Positions 28,208 through 38,771 of a stretch of 64,000 nt of DNA are shown here, piece after piece. Position numbers and translations under genes: made by a program. Each line of letters begins with the position of its first letter. The stretch's first letter is position 1. The notes under the pieces were generated by a model. It was not told the DNA's origin and ran no database searches. It worked only from the letters and a program-made list of their open reading frames with translations. The stretch is from Salinarimonas sp046292825 (GTDB lineage Bacteria > Pseudomonadota > Alphaproteobacteria > Rhizobiales > Beijerinckiaceae): the NCBI RefSeq assembly GCF_046292825.1, contig NZ_JBKBQG010000016.1, positions 1 through 64,000 on the forward strand, in the 5' to 3' direction.

Positions 28208-28230
28208 GGCTGGGGAGGGCGACGCGCGCG

Positions 28231-29742
28231 CTAGATGCCGCGGGACGCGTGGTCGGCGATCCTCCCGGCCAGGTCTCGAAGCGCTGCTCCCGACCGGCGA
28301 ATCTCGCTCTCCTCGAAACCGGCATAGCCGAGCAACAGCCCCCGTCGGCGCTCGATGCCGACCCCGTAGATCGACAGGGGACGCGCCATGACGCCGCGCC
28401 CCGCGAGGAGACGCGCCAAGGCGATGTCGTCCTCGCCGGGGGCGAGCGGCAGGACGAGATGCATTCCGGCCGCGAGCTGCGAGGGTGGCACCTCGTAGCC
28501 GAGTTCCTCGCGCAGGACGGCGACGAGCGCCGCCTGGCGCGCGCCGTAGATCGCCCGCATGCGGCGCAGATGCGCCGCATAGAGCCCGCGATGCATGAAC
28601 TCGGCGAGGACCATCTGTTCGAGGATCGGAGCGTGCCGATCGACGACGGCGCGCGCCCTGGCGAAATCGGCCGCGAGATCGGACGGCGCCACGATGAAGC
28701 CGAGCCGGAAGGAGGGTAGCATCGTCTTCGAGAAGGTGCCGACATAGACGACCCGCTGTTGCGGGTCGCGGCTGCGAAGCGGCCGATGCGGCGGACCGCC
28801 ATAGACGAAATCGGAATCGTAATCGTCCTCCACGATCCAGGCGCCGCAGCCATAGGCGTGTTCGAGCAGAGCCTTCGCACGATCCGGCGAGAGGCGGTCG
28901 CCCAGCGGGTAGTTGCGGGCCGGCGACACGACGATCATGCGCGGCGCGGGCATGCGCCCGACGGCGTCCTCCACCACGAGGCCCTCGCGGTCCGTCGCCA
29001 CCGGGACGACGCTGCAGCCGTTCGCCGCGATCGCGGCGCGGGTGCCGAAATAGCCCGGATCCTCGATCCAGACGGGATCGCCGCGCTCGACCAGGAGCCG
29101 CGTGACGAGGTCGAGGCTCTGCTGCGAGCCGGTGGTGACGATGATCTCTTCCGGCGTGCAGACGATGTCGCGCGTTACCCGCAGATGCCGGGCGATCGCC
29201 TCGCGCAGGGGCCCGTAGCCGGCATTGGAGACGTCGACGAGCACGCTCCCGGTCAAGCGGCCGCTCACCTCGTTCATGATGCGCAGCCAGGAGCGCAACG
29301 GGAAGGCGCGCAGGTCGGGCACGTCCGGCATGAAGGGCACGGGCCGCTCGGAGAGGGTGCCGACGCTCTGGGCGATGAGGATGCGCCCGCGCTGGGACAC
29401 GGAGCGGAAGGGGTAGGTTCCGCTCGCGGCCCCGCTTCCGGGCTCGGACGCGGCGGCGACCGGCGGCGCGGCGGCGAGCGCGGCGACGTAGGTCCCGTCT
29501 CCGACGCGGCCGGCGAGATAGCCCTCCGCCGTCAGCGTCTCGAAGACCTGCAGGACGGTGTTGCGGGAGACCTTCCACTCGCTCGCGAGCGTCCGCGTCG
29601 AGGGCAGACGCGTGCCCGCAGGCAGGCGCCCCGCTTCGATGCCCGTCCTCAGCGCGTCCGATATCCGGCGGTGCAGCGGAGCGGCATCGCGGGGCGCGAT
29701 GTCGATCGCGAAAAGCGCCCCATGGTCGGCGGTGCGGGACAT
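28231..29742 (-). CDS. MocR/PdxR-type GntR regulator with aminotransferase domain
   Basis: A 503-residue chimeric regulator. A GntR winged helix (~22-85; LPSTRTLASEWKVSRNTVLQ) is joined by a linker to a fold-type I aminotransferase-like domain (~120-500). The PLP lysine is Lys339 in VGTFSKTMLPSFRLGF, and the Asp/Tyr pair in VEDDYDSDFVYGG is present. MocR regulators sense PLP-linked amino compounds, for example in vitamin B6, GABA or taurine metabolism. It is divergent from the ABC/molybdoenzyme operon with a 262-bp intergenic region and is the obvious candidate regulator, which suggests an amine-type inducer. Function beyond the family is inferred. Confidence 0.9.
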   Translation of the reverse strand: MSRTADHGALFAIDIAPRDAAPLHRRISDALRTGIEAGRLPAGTRLPSTRTLASEWKVSRNTVLQVFETLTAEGYLAGRVGDGTYVAALAAAPPVAAASEPGSGAASGTYPFRSVSQRGRILIAQSVGTLSERPVPFMPDVPDLRAFPLRSWLRIMNEVSGRLTGSVLVDVSNAGYGPLREAIARHLRVTRDIVCTPEEIIVTTGSQQSLDLVTRLLVERGDPVWIEDPGYFGTRAAIAANGCSVVPVATDREGLVVEDAVGRMPAPRMIVVSPARNYPLGDRLSPDRAKALLEHAYGCGAWIVEDDYDSDFVYGGPPHRPLRSRDPQQRVVYVGTFSKTMLPSFRLGFIVAPSDLAADFARARAVVDRHAPILEQMVLAEFMHRGLYAAHLRRMRAIYGARQAALVAVLREELGYEVPPSQLAAGMHLVLPLAPGEDDIALARLLAGRGVMARPLSIYGVGIERRRGLLLGYAGFEESEIRRSGAALRDLAGRIADHASRGI

Positions 29743-29796
29743 GGTCTGAACTCCCCGTGGGACGCCGTCGGATTGGCTCCCTCACGAAGATCAAAT

Positions 29797-29813
29797 TGGC
29801 ACTGACCTGGCAC
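29797..29813. promoter_or_regulatory. Direct repeat, candidate MocR-type operator
   Basis: TGGCAC occurs at 29797-29802 and 29808-29813, one helical turn (11 bp) apart, 55 bp upstream of the regulator start. MocR proteins commonly bind spaced direct repeats near the divergent promoters. The local region (29781-29900) is also AT-richer than the flanks. Confidence 0.35.
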
Positions 29814-30004
29814 GTGAAAGCAAGATCATATGTTGGGCAGACAAGTGTTCCGGCGAATCCGGCCGGCACTGAGCAAGTATCGGTACGTCTACTTATCCGA
29901 GCGCCCGCATGACGCGCCGCACACATCTGCGGCGCGAGAGACCGCCTTCGCGCCGAAACCATTGCTGGTGACGAACCGGCAAGCCGCAAACCTGTGAGGG
30001 GATC

Positions 30005-31567
30005 ATGAGCAAGGACCGCTTGAAAATCGAGCAGACCATCGCCGCCTACGAGGCCGGCGGAATGACCCGGCGTGGCTTTCTCGGCCGGCTCGGCGCGCTC
30101 GGCGTCTCGACCGCCATCGCCAACGTGCTCGTGCAGTCGCCGCTCGGCGCCGCGCGGGCCTTCGCCGCGATCTCGGGGCCGGAGGAGCGCGCCTGGGCGC
30201 TCGCCAAGGAGGCGGCGGCGCGCGCGACGAAGCGCACGCTCACCCTCCTCATCCCGACGGGGTCGATCGGCAACATGACGCCCTATGTCGACAAGTGGAA
30301 GAACGAGTTGGACATCCAGCTCCAGTTCATCGAGGAGCCCGACGAGGTCGTCCACACCAAGGGCATGCAGGAGGCGGTCGCCCGAACCGGCACCTACGAC
30401 GTGATGATGCCGACCGCGATGTCCTATCCGGACTGGATCGACGCCGGCGTGATCTTCGACCTGACGGAGTGGGTGGAGAAGTACAATCCCGAGCTCTTCA
30501 ACCCGGAATTCGGCGTCGTCTTCCCGGCGAGCCACCACGCGCAGCTCTACAACGGCCGCGTGGCGGGCCTCCTCAACGACGGCGACCAGATCACGCTTCT
30601 GTGCCGCCAGGACATGATGGACGCCAAGGCCGAGGCCTTCGCGGACCGCTACGGCCGACCGATCGGCGTGCCGCTGACCTGGCGCGAATACCACGAACTC
30701 GCCGAGTTCATGCACGATCCGGCGAACGGCTTCTACGGCAGCCTCGAATACCGCTCGCGCTATTACGTCAAGTGGATGTTCATGCAGCGGCTGATGTCGA
30801 AGGGTCGGCTGTATTTCGACGGCGATATGAACCCGACCTTCAACTCGGACGAGGGCCTCGCCGCGCTCGAGGACATGCTCGCCGTGAACCAGTACCTGCA
30901 CCCGGACGCGTTCAGCTTCACCTGGTCGTCGAACTACAACGCCTTCGGCCGGGGCGAGGGCTTCATGAACATCGTCTGGCCGTCGGGCTTCAAGTATTCG
31001 CGAGCGCCGTCGACGGGCCCCGCCACGACGGGCAAGATCGCCGCCACCGTGATGCCCGCCGATTTCCTCCCCGACGGCCGCAAGCTCCATGCGGGCCTGT
31101 TCTGCTGGGGCTACGGCTACGCGGTGTCGAAGTACTCGGCCAATCCCGAGCTCGCCTACGCCTATGCGCAATGGATGACCTCGCCGACGATCTCGGCGGA
31201 CGCCATCCCCTATCTCGGCGGCTATTCGGACCCCTATCGCGTGAACCACATGAAGCAGCCGACGCCGCGGCTCGTGGACACCTACACGCAGCCTTATCTC
31301 GACACCCTCTACGACAACATGGTCAACACCGTGCCGGATTTCTGCCTGCCGGGCGGCTTCGAGTACCAGGACGCGCTCGACAAGGAAGTCCATGCCTGCA
31401 TGACGGGCGAGAAGGCGCCGAAGGCGGCGCTCGACGACGCGGCCCGCGCCTTCGATCGGATCACCCGCCGCGTCGGCCGCGAGAAGGTGCGCTCCGCCTG
31501 GCTCGCGCTCGCCCAGAACCTCGCCGACCCGATCAAGGAAGCGGCGGGCGTCACGAAGTGGACCTGA
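30005..31567 (+). CDS. ABC transporter solute-binding protein, Tat-exported
   Basis: A 520-residue periplasmic binding protein, longer than most family-1 sugar binders. A twin-arginine signal with MTRRGFLGRLGALG begins at residue ~21, after a short polar leader, and ends near AARAFA. The mature part has the extracellular solute-binding protein fold (YDVMMPTAMSYPDWIDAG, AYAQWMTSP). It is the first gene of the operon, followed after 73 bp (with a hairpin) by the permeases. Tat export suggests folding or cofactor binding before export. The substrate is unknown; the set resembles glycerol/glycerol-3-phosphate-type systems with two ATPases, but the downstream enzymes point to a nitrogenous compound. 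Confidence 0.88.
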   Translation: MSKDRLKIEQTIAAYEAGGMTRRGFLGRLGALGVSTAIANVLVQSPLGAARAFAAISGPEERAWALAKEAAARATKRTLTLLIPTGSIGNMTPYVDKWKNELDIQLQFIEEPDEVVHTKGMQEAVARTGTYDVMMPTAMSYPDWIDAGVIFDLTEWVEKYNPELFNPEFGVVFPASHHAQLYNGRVAGLLNDGDQITLLCRQDMMDAKAEAFADRYGRPIGVPLTWREYHELAEFMHDPANGFYGSLEYRSRYYVKWMFMQRLMSKGRLYFDGDMNPTFNSDEGLAALEDMLAVNQYLHPDAFSFTWSSNYNAFGRGEGFMNIVWPSGFKYSRAPSTGPATTGKIAATVMPADFLPDGRKLHAGLFCWGYGYAVSKYSANPELAYAYAQWMTSPTISADAIPYLGGYSDPYRVNHMKQPTPRLVDTYTQPYLDTLYDNMVNTVPDFCLPGGFEYQDALDKEVHACMTGEKAPKAALDDAARAFDRITRRVGREKVRSAWLALAQNLADPIKEAAGVTKWT

Positions 31568-31583
31568 CGCGCCGCACGGCGCC

Positions 31584-31608
31584 GGGCGGGGTCCGAAGGA
31601 CTCCGCCC
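31584..31608 (+). other. Hairpin after the binding-protein gene
   Basis: An 11-bp stem with one G-U wobble (31584-31594 with 31598-31608) and a GAA loop lies 16 bp after the binding-protein stop. Such intercistronic structures usually raise binding-protein output relative to the permease genes by protecting the upstream message. Confidence 0.45.
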
Positions 31609-31640
31609 CTCCGCACCCACCTCTCGAGAGAGGCGACACC

Positions 31641-32594
31641 ATGAACGCGCATGTCGAGGCCGCGCCGCTGCTGGCCTCCTCCCCGGCCCTGCCGCGCAAG
31701 CGGACGACGCGGCGCGCGCGGATCGCGCGGGCGCTGCTCCTGCCGAGCCAGCTCGTCTCGCTCTTCGTGCTGATCGTGCCGCTCGTGGTGGCGCTCTACA
31801 TGAGCTTCACCGATTGGACGCCGACGCGCGGCTCCCTGCTGAACGCGGAATTCGTCGGTCTCATGAACTACGAGGAGTTGCTCGTCTACGACACGCGCTT
31901 CGTCGAGGCGGTGGGGCGCACGCTCGCTTTCGCGATCGTCTGTCTGTCGCTCGAATTCCTGATCGGGCTCGGCCTCGCGGTTCTGTTCATGCGCTCCTTC
32001 CGCGGCAAGTCGGTGCTGTTCTCGCTCCTCCTGACGCCGATGATGGTGCTGCCGGTGGTCGTCGGCTACACCTTCTGGATGCTCTTCCAGTCGAACGGGC
32101 CGATCAACCAGGTGATCGAGCTCGCGTTCGGCCCGGGCAGCGCGCCGGAATGGTTCCGCTCGGCCTGGACCGCACGCGCGACGATCGTCGTGACGGAAGT
32201 CTGGCACTGGACGCCGCTCTTCTTCCTCATCCTCCTGTCGGGCCTGAACGCGGTGCCGGAGAACCCCGTGCGCGCGGCGACGATCCTGGGCGCCTCGCCG
32301 CGGCAGGTCTTCTTCCGCGTCGTCCTGCCGATGCTCGCGCCGGTGATCGTCATCGCCTTCGTCATCCGCGGCATGGAAGTCGTCAAGCTCTTCGACGAAG
32401 TCTTCATGCTCACCCGCGGCGGGCCGGGCACGTCGACCGAGACGATCAGCCTGTACATCTACAAGCTCGCCTTCAACGATTTCCAGCTCGCCTACGGCGC
32501 GGCGGCGGCCTTCCTCGTGCTCGTCGGCACGCTCGTGCTCGTGCACCTGATGCTCACCCCCGTCCGCAACGTCCTCCTCGAGGAGCGCCGCTGA
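31641..32594 (+). CDS. ABC transporter permease, MalF/UgpA type
   Basis: A 317-residue inner-membrane permease with about six transmembrane helices after a charged N-terminus. The coupling (EAA) region reads PVRAATILGASPRQVFFRVV, close to the consensus EAA-x3-G. It should pair with the next permease to form the channel. Its stop overlaps the next start (TGATG), so the two are translationally coupled. Confidence 0.92.
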   Translation: MNAHVEAAPLLASSPALPRKRTTRRARIARALLLPSQLVSLFVLIVPLVVALYMSFTDWTPTRGSLLNAEFVGLMNYEELLVYDTRFVEAVGRTLAFAIVCLSLEFLIGLGLAVLFMRSFRGKSVLFSLLLTPMMVLPVVVGYTFWMLFQSNGPINQVIELAFGPGSAPEWFRSAWTARATIVVTEVWHWTPLFFLILLSGLNAVPENPVRAATILGASPRQVFFRVVLPMLAPVIVIAFVIRGMEVVKLFDEVFMLTRGGPGTSTETISLYIYKLAFNDFQLAYGAAAAFLVLVGTLVLVHLMLTPVRNVLLEERR

Positions 32595-33450
32595 TGCCGA
32601 CGCGCCCGCTCACCCCCGCTCTCGCCCTCGTCCTCGCCGCGGCGCTCGCGATCACCCTCTTCCCGATCTTCTGGATCGTGATGACGGCGCTCAAGCCGCC
32701 CACCGACTGGAACGCGGCGCCCGCGATCTGGGTGCCCTCCGAGCCGACGCTGGTCAATTTCCAGACGCTGTTCGATCCGGACGCGCTGCGTGTCTACGGG
32801 GTCGGCGGCGTCAGCGAGGCGGCGACGGGCGCCGTCCTCGGCTCGCTGCTGGCGAGCAGCATCGCGACCGTGCTCTCGGTCGCGATCGGGCTCGCCGCCG
32901 CCATCGCGCTCTCGCGCTACGCCACCGGTGGCCGCTTCACGCCGCTCGCGATCCTGTCGGGCCGCATGGTGCCGCCGGCCGCGATGGCGGTGCCCTTCGT
33001 GATCGTGTTCTCGAGCGCGCGGCTCATCGACAGCTATGTCGGCCTCGTCGCGATCTACGTCGCGGTGACGCTGCCCTTCTCGACCTGGATGCTCAAAAGC
33101 TTCGTCGACGACGTCCCGCGCGAGGTCGAGGAGGCGGCGATGATCGACGGACGCTCGCGGCTCTCCGCGCATCTGACCGTGACGATCCCGCTGATCCGCG
33201 GCGGGCTGTTCGCGACGACCTTGTTCATCTTCATCCTCAACTGGTCGGAATTCCTGTTCGCCCTGGTGCTCTCCTATTCGAGCATCGAGACGATCCCCGT
33301 GCGCCTCGCCAAATACGTCACGGCGACCGCCGGCACCCTGTTCGGCGTCCAGGCCGCGCTCGCGGTGATCGCCATGGCCCCCCTCGTGATCGCGGGCTTC
33401 CTCATCCAGAAGCAGCTCGCGCGCGGCATGACCTTCGGAGCGGTGAAGCG

Positions 33451-33454
<4 letters not shown>
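32594..33454 (+). CDS. ABC transporter permease, MalG/UgpE type
   Basis: A 286-residue inner-membrane permease with about six helices and the coupling motif EVEEAAMIDGRSRLSAHLTV. It is the second half of the translocation pore with the upstream permease. Start and stop overlap with both neighbours, which fixes the start codon at 32594. Confidence 0.93.
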
Positions 33455-34574
<1,120 letters not shown>

Positions 34575-34578
<4 letters not shown>

Positions 34579-35666
34579 GGACGGATGGACTTCTGGTCGA
34601 GCGCCTCTCGAAGCGCTTCGGCAAGCATCTCGCGCTCGACGAGGTCGCGTTCCGCGTGCCGAAGGGCGGCTTCGTCGTGCTGCTCGGCCCGGCGGGCGCG
34701 GGCAAGACGACGACGATGCGCTGCATCGCCGGTCTCGAGGAGCCGGAGGAGGGCGCGATCGCGCTCGACGGGCGGCCGCTCGACGGGCTGGAGCCGCGCG
34801 CCCGCGACGTCGCGATGATCTTCGACAATCTCGCGCTCTACCCGAACAAGACCGGCTTTCAGAACATCGCGAGCCCGCTCCTCCTGCGCGGGCTCCCGCG
34901 GGAGACCGTCGAGGAGCGGGTGCGGGCGGTCGCGGCCAAGCTCGCCATCGCCCACGTGCTGGGGCGCTTGCCGCGCACGATGAGCGGCGGCGAGCGCCAG
35001 CGCATCGCCTTGGCCCGCGCGCTCGTGCGCGATCCGGCGCTCTTCCTCCTCGACGAGCCGCTCTCCTCGCTCGACGCCATGCTGCGGGTCGAACTGCGCG
35101 CGGAATTGCGGCGCATCCAGCGCGAGAACGGCGCGACCTTCCTCCTCGCGACGCCCGACTTCGTCGAGGCGCTGGCGCTCGCGGACACGATCGTCGTCCT
35201 GATGGAGGGCCGCGTGCGCCAGATCGGCAGCCCGCAGGAGATCTACGACGCGCCCGCCGATCGCGCGGTCGCCCGCTTCGTCGGCGCGCCCGAGATCAAT
35301 CTCGTCCCCGCGGGCCTCGATACCGGGCGGCTGCGCCTCCTCGACACGACCTTTCCCGCGCCGATCGCGCTCGCGAAGGGGCTCGGCACGCGCACCGGGT
35401 TCGAGGCGGGTCTGCGGCCGGAGGATCTGACGATCGGCCCGCCGCGTGCCGGCGCCGCCGAGGCGACCCTGACCGACATCGAGCCGCTCGGCGTGCGCGC
35501 CGCGCTCACCTTCGAGGCGGCCGGCCTCGAGATCCGCGCGAGCGTGCCGGCGGCGCAGGCGCGCGGCCTCTCGACCGGCGAGCGCCTCGGGCTCGCCCCG
35601 CGCCTCGAGCGCCTCCTCGCCTTCGACGCCGCGAGCGGCCGCAGCCTGCCGCGTTCCACGGAGTGA
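34575..35666 (+). CDS. ABC transporter ATPase 2, altered Q and H loops
   Basis: A 363-residue MalK-type ATPase with a C-terminal TOBE region. Walker A (LGPAGAGKTT, ~37-46), signature MSGGE (136-140) and Walker B (FLLDEP with Glu161) are good. The Q-loop glutamine is replaced by Asp84 in IFDNLALYP, and the switch histidine by Pro194 in LATPDFVEA. It can bind ATP but probably hydrolyses poorly at its own site. Start GTG overlaps the upstream ATPase. Two dissimilar ATPases in one operon recall the rhizobial GlpST glycerol importer. Confidence 0.92.
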
Positions 35667-35671
35667 CCGCG

Positions 35672-37717
35672 ATGCCCACGACCGACACCACCCGCCGCCG
35701 CGTCAAGACGACTTGCCCGCGCGATTGCTACGACGCCTGCGGCATGGTCGCGGTGGTCGAGGACGGGCGCGTGCGCAAGGTGCTCGGCGATCCCGATCAC
35801 GCCATCGCCCGGGGCGCGCTCTGCGGCAAATGCGCGATCGCCTATAACGGCGTCTGGCGAGACCCGTCCGCGCGGCTCACGACGCCTCTGCGCCGCATCG
35901 GTGCCAAGGGCGATGGCGCCTTCGCGCCGATCTCGTGGGAGGAGGCGCTCGCCGCGATCGCCGACCGGTTGTCGGGCATCGTCGCGAATTCGGGCCCCGC
36001 GCGCATCCTGCACGCGCATTACACCGGCACGGTCGGCCTCCTCGCCGGCTGGTTCCCGACCCGCTTCTTCGCCCATCTCGGCGCGACCGAGGTCGATCCC
36101 GACAGCGTCTGCAACAAAGCCGGCCACATGGCGCTCGACTACGTGCTCGGCACCTCGCTCGACGGCTTCGACCCGGAGAGCGCGAGCGATGCCGCGACGA
36201 TCCTCGTCTGGGGCGCGAACCCGTCGCATTCGGCGCCGCACATGCACAAGCATTGGCTGCGCGAGACGCCGGCGCGGGTGATCGTGATCGATCCCGTCAC
36301 GACGGGCACCGCGAGCGCCTTCGCGCAGGATCATGTCAAGCTGCGGCCGGGCACCGACGCGGCCCTCGCCTTCGGCCTCATGCACGTCGCCCGCCGCGAG
36401 AATCTCCTCGACGAGGCCTTCGTCGCCCGCTCGGTCCTCGGCTACGACGCGATCGAGGCGGCGATCGAGGCCGCGACGCCGGAGGCGATCGCGGCGCTCA
36501 CGGGCGTGCCCGCGGAGACGATCGCGGACGTCGCGCGCGCCTATGCGCGCGGCCCGTCGATGATCTGGCTCGGCCAGGGCATGCAGCGCACCCGCCGCGG
36601 CGGCAACGCCTTCCGCGCCATCGCCGCGCTCGCCGCGATCACCGGCCAGATCGGCAAGACCGGTGCGGGTTTGTGCTACATGAACGGGCCGGCGACGCGC
36701 GGCATCGACATGGCGCTCCTCACCGCCCCCGAGGTCGCGCGCGACCCCGGCAGCGTCAGCCACATGGATCTCGCACGGATTCTCGCCGACCCCGCCCGCG
36801 CCGAGGCCTTCTTCACCTGGAACTGCAACCCCCTCGCCTCCTCGCCGGACCAGGCGAGCTTGCGCGCGGCGATGGCGCGGGAGGACCTGTTCACGGTCGC
36901 CTGCGACGTGTTCCCGACGGACACGGTCGCCTTCGCGGACATCGTGCTCCCGGCGGCGTCCTTCCTCGAATGCGACGACATCGTCGCCCCCTATTTCCAT
37001 CACACCTTGTCCGCGCAGGTGAAGGTCGAGGAGCCGCCGGGCGAGGCTCTGCCGAACGCGGAGATCTTCCGCCGCCTCGCCGCCGCCATGGGCTACGACC
37101 ACCCGGCGCTCTTCGAGACCGACGAGAGCCTCCTTTCGCGCATCCTCGCGGCGACGCCCTTCGAGGGCGATTTCGCGGCGCTCGCGGCGGCGGGCACGGT
37201 GCGCCTCCACGACGCCCCGCGCATCCCCTTCGCCGACGGCATCTTCCCGACGCCGTCGGGGCGCATCGAGATCGCGAGCGCGCGGGCGCAGGCCGACGGC
37301 TTGCCCCTCGTGCCCGAGCCGCATGCCGACGGGCCGCCGACGAGCGGGCGTCTGCGCATCCTCTCCCCGGCCTGCGCCTGGCAGATGAACGCGAGCTACG
37401 CCAACGATCCCGGCATCGCGCGCCAGATCGGCCCCGCGCGGGTCCATCTCCACCCCGACGACGCGGCGGCCGCCGGGCTCGCGGACGGCGATCCGGCCAC
37501 CCTCGAGAACGAGGCCGGGCGGCTCGACCTCGCGGTCCGCATCAGCGAGGCGGTGCAGCCGGGCGTCGCGCTCGTCTACAAGGGCCGGTGGCCCGGTCGC
37601 GAACCGGCGGGGGCGAACGTCAATGTGCTCCATGCCGGCGCCAAGGCCGATCTCGGCGGCTCGACGGCTGTCCATTCGCTCGAGGCGACGCTCGTCCCGG
37701 CGGGAGGCGGGTCGTGA
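35672..37717 (+). CDS. Molybdopterin (bis-MGD) oxidoreductase with N-terminal [4Fe-4S] cluster
   Basis: A 681-residue DMSO-reductase-superfamily enzyme. The N-terminal cluster region reads TCPRDCYDACG with Cys15, Cys19, Cys23, and Cys51/Cys54 in LCGKCAIAY. Cys147 in DPDSVCNKAG is a plausible Mo ligand. The core includes IWLGQGMQRTRRGGN, and the molybdopterin dinucleotide-binding domain is at the C-terminus (~570-680). No Tat signal is present, so it is cytoplasmic. It starts 5 bp after the ATPases and overlaps the next gene by 4 bp. Family members include formate dehydrogenase-, nitrate reductase- and S/N-oxide reductase-like enzymes; the substrate here is unknown. Electrons probably pass to the operon's ferredoxin and flavoprotein. 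Confidence 0.88.
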   Translation: MPTTDTTRRRVKTTCPRDCYDACGMVAVVEDGRVRKVLGDPDHAIARGALCGKCAIAYNGVWRDPSARLTTPLRRIGAKGDGAFAPISWEEALAAIADRLSGIVANSGPARILHAHYTGTVGLLAGWFPTRFFAHLGATEVDPDSVCNKAGHMALDYVLGTSLDGFDPESASDAATILVWGANPSHSAPHMHKHWLRETPARVIVIDPVTTGTASAFAQDHVKLRPGTDAALAFGLMHVARRENLLDEAFVARSVLGYDAIEAAIEAATPEAIAALTGVPAETIADVARAYARGPSMIWLGQGMQRTRRGGNAFRAIAALAAITGQIGKTGAGLCYMNGPATRGIDMALLTAPEVARDPGSVSHMDLARILADPARAEAFFTWNCNPLASSPDQASLRAAMAREDLFTVACDVFPTDTVAFADIVLPAASFLECDDIVAPYFHHTLSAQVKVEEPPGEALPNAEIFRRLAAAMGYDHPALFETDESLLSRILAATPFEGDFAALAAAGTVRLHDAPRIPFADGIFPTPSGRIEIASARAQADGLPLVPEPHADGPPTSGRLRILSPACAWQMNASYANDPGIARQIGPARVHLHPDDAAAAGLADGDPATLENEAGRLDLAVRISEAVQPGVALVYKGRWPGREPAGANVNVLHAGAKADLGGSTAVHSLEATLVPAGGGS

Positions 37718-38748
37718 GCCCGGATCTCGTGCGCGACGTCGCGATCGTCGGCGCCGGGCCGGTGGGGCTGTTCGCGGCCTTCGCGCTCGGCCAGATCGGC
37801 CTCTCCTGCGCGATCCTCGACGCCCTGCCCGATCCCGGCGGGCAGCTTGCGGCGCTCTATCCCGAGAAGCCGATCTACGACATTCCCGGGCGCCCCGAGA
37901 TCCGCGCCGACGCCCTCGTCGCCGACCTCCTCGCCCAGGCGGCGCCCTACGCGCCCGCGCTCCTCACCGGCGAGAGCGCGGAGGCGCTCGCGGGCAGCGT
38001 CGAGACGGGCTTCACCCTGGTGACGGGGCGCGGCCGCACGATCGGGGTGCGGGCGGTGATCGTCGCGGCGGGCGCGGGCGCCTTCGGACCCAACCGCCCG
38101 CCGATCGCCGGGATCGAGGCCTACGAGGGCCGATCCGTCTTCTACCACGTCGCCTCGCGCGAGCGCTTCCGCGGCGCGCGCGTCGTGATCGCGGGGGGCG
38201 GCGACAGCGCGGTCGACTGGGCGCTCTCGCTCGCGCAGGTCGCGGCCGGCGTGACGGTCGTCCATCGCCGCGACGCGTTTCGCGCGCACGAGGCCTCCGT
38301 CGCGGCAATGCGCGCCGATCCGCGCATCGCGCTCGCGATTCCCTACCAGCTCGCGGGGCTCGAAGGCGCGGACGGCGCCCTCGAAGCGGTGCGCATCGCC
38401 CGCATCGGCGGCGGCGAGGAGCGGCTGCCGGCGGACGCCCTCGTCGCCCTGTTCGGCCTGTCGACCGATCTCGGGCCCCTCGCCTCCTGGGGCATCGGCG
38501 CGGACGCCAAGGCGATCCCCGTCGATCCGGCGACCTGCGAGACGGCGCGGCCGGGGGTGTTCGCGATCGGCGACGTCGCCGCCTATCGGGGCAAGCTCAA
38601 GCTCATCCTCACCGGCTTCGCCGAGGCGGCGGCGGCGGCGCACGGGGTGCGCGCGCGGCTCTACCCCGACAGGGCCTTCGCCTTCGAGCATTCGACCACG
38701 CGCGGCGCGCCGACGCCCGCTCCCCCGGTCGCCGTCCGATCGGCCTGA
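37714..38748 (+). CDS. Ferredoxin-NADP+ reductase-like flavoprotein (TrxR-like, no CxxC)
   Basis: A 344-residue two-domain flavoprotein. FAD binding: VAIVGAGPVGLFAAF near residue 8. NADPH binding: VIAGGGDSAVDWALSLA. C-terminal FAD motif: GVFAIGDVAAY. The thioredoxin-reductase-type fold is there but the redox CxxC is missing, as in the FNR class found in Bacillus YumC and rhizobial FNRs. It would move electrons between NADPH and the [2Fe-2S] ferredoxin encoded at the end of this operon. GTG start overlaps the molybdoenzyme stop. Confidence 0.9.
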   Translation: MSPDLVRDVAIVGAGPVGLFAAFALGQIGLSCAILDALPDPGGQLAALYPEKPIYDIPGRPEIRADALVADLLAQAAPYAPALLTGESAEALAGSVETGFTLVTGRGRTIGVRAVIVAAGAGAFGPNRPPIAGIEAYEGRSVFYHVASRERFRGARVVIAGGGDSAVDWALSLAQVAAGVTVVHRRDAFRAHEASVAAMRADPRIALAIPYQLAGLEGADGALEAVRIARIGGGEERLPADALVALFGLSTDLGPLASWGIGADAKAIPVDPATCETARPGVFAIGDVAAYRGKLKLILTGFAEAAAAAHGVRARLYPDRAFAFEHSTTRGAPTPAPPVAVRSA

Positions 38749-38771
38749 CCAGAGAGCCCGAAAGAGAGACC

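Noticed and set aside
26903..31699. A very long open frame on the minus strand (about 1600 codons)
   Set aside because: It is antisense to rbfA, truB and the binding-protein gene and has low-complexity Arg/Glu/Asp-rich translation; such frames arise from high G+C codon bias. Only the MocR gene inside this interval, in another frame, is real.
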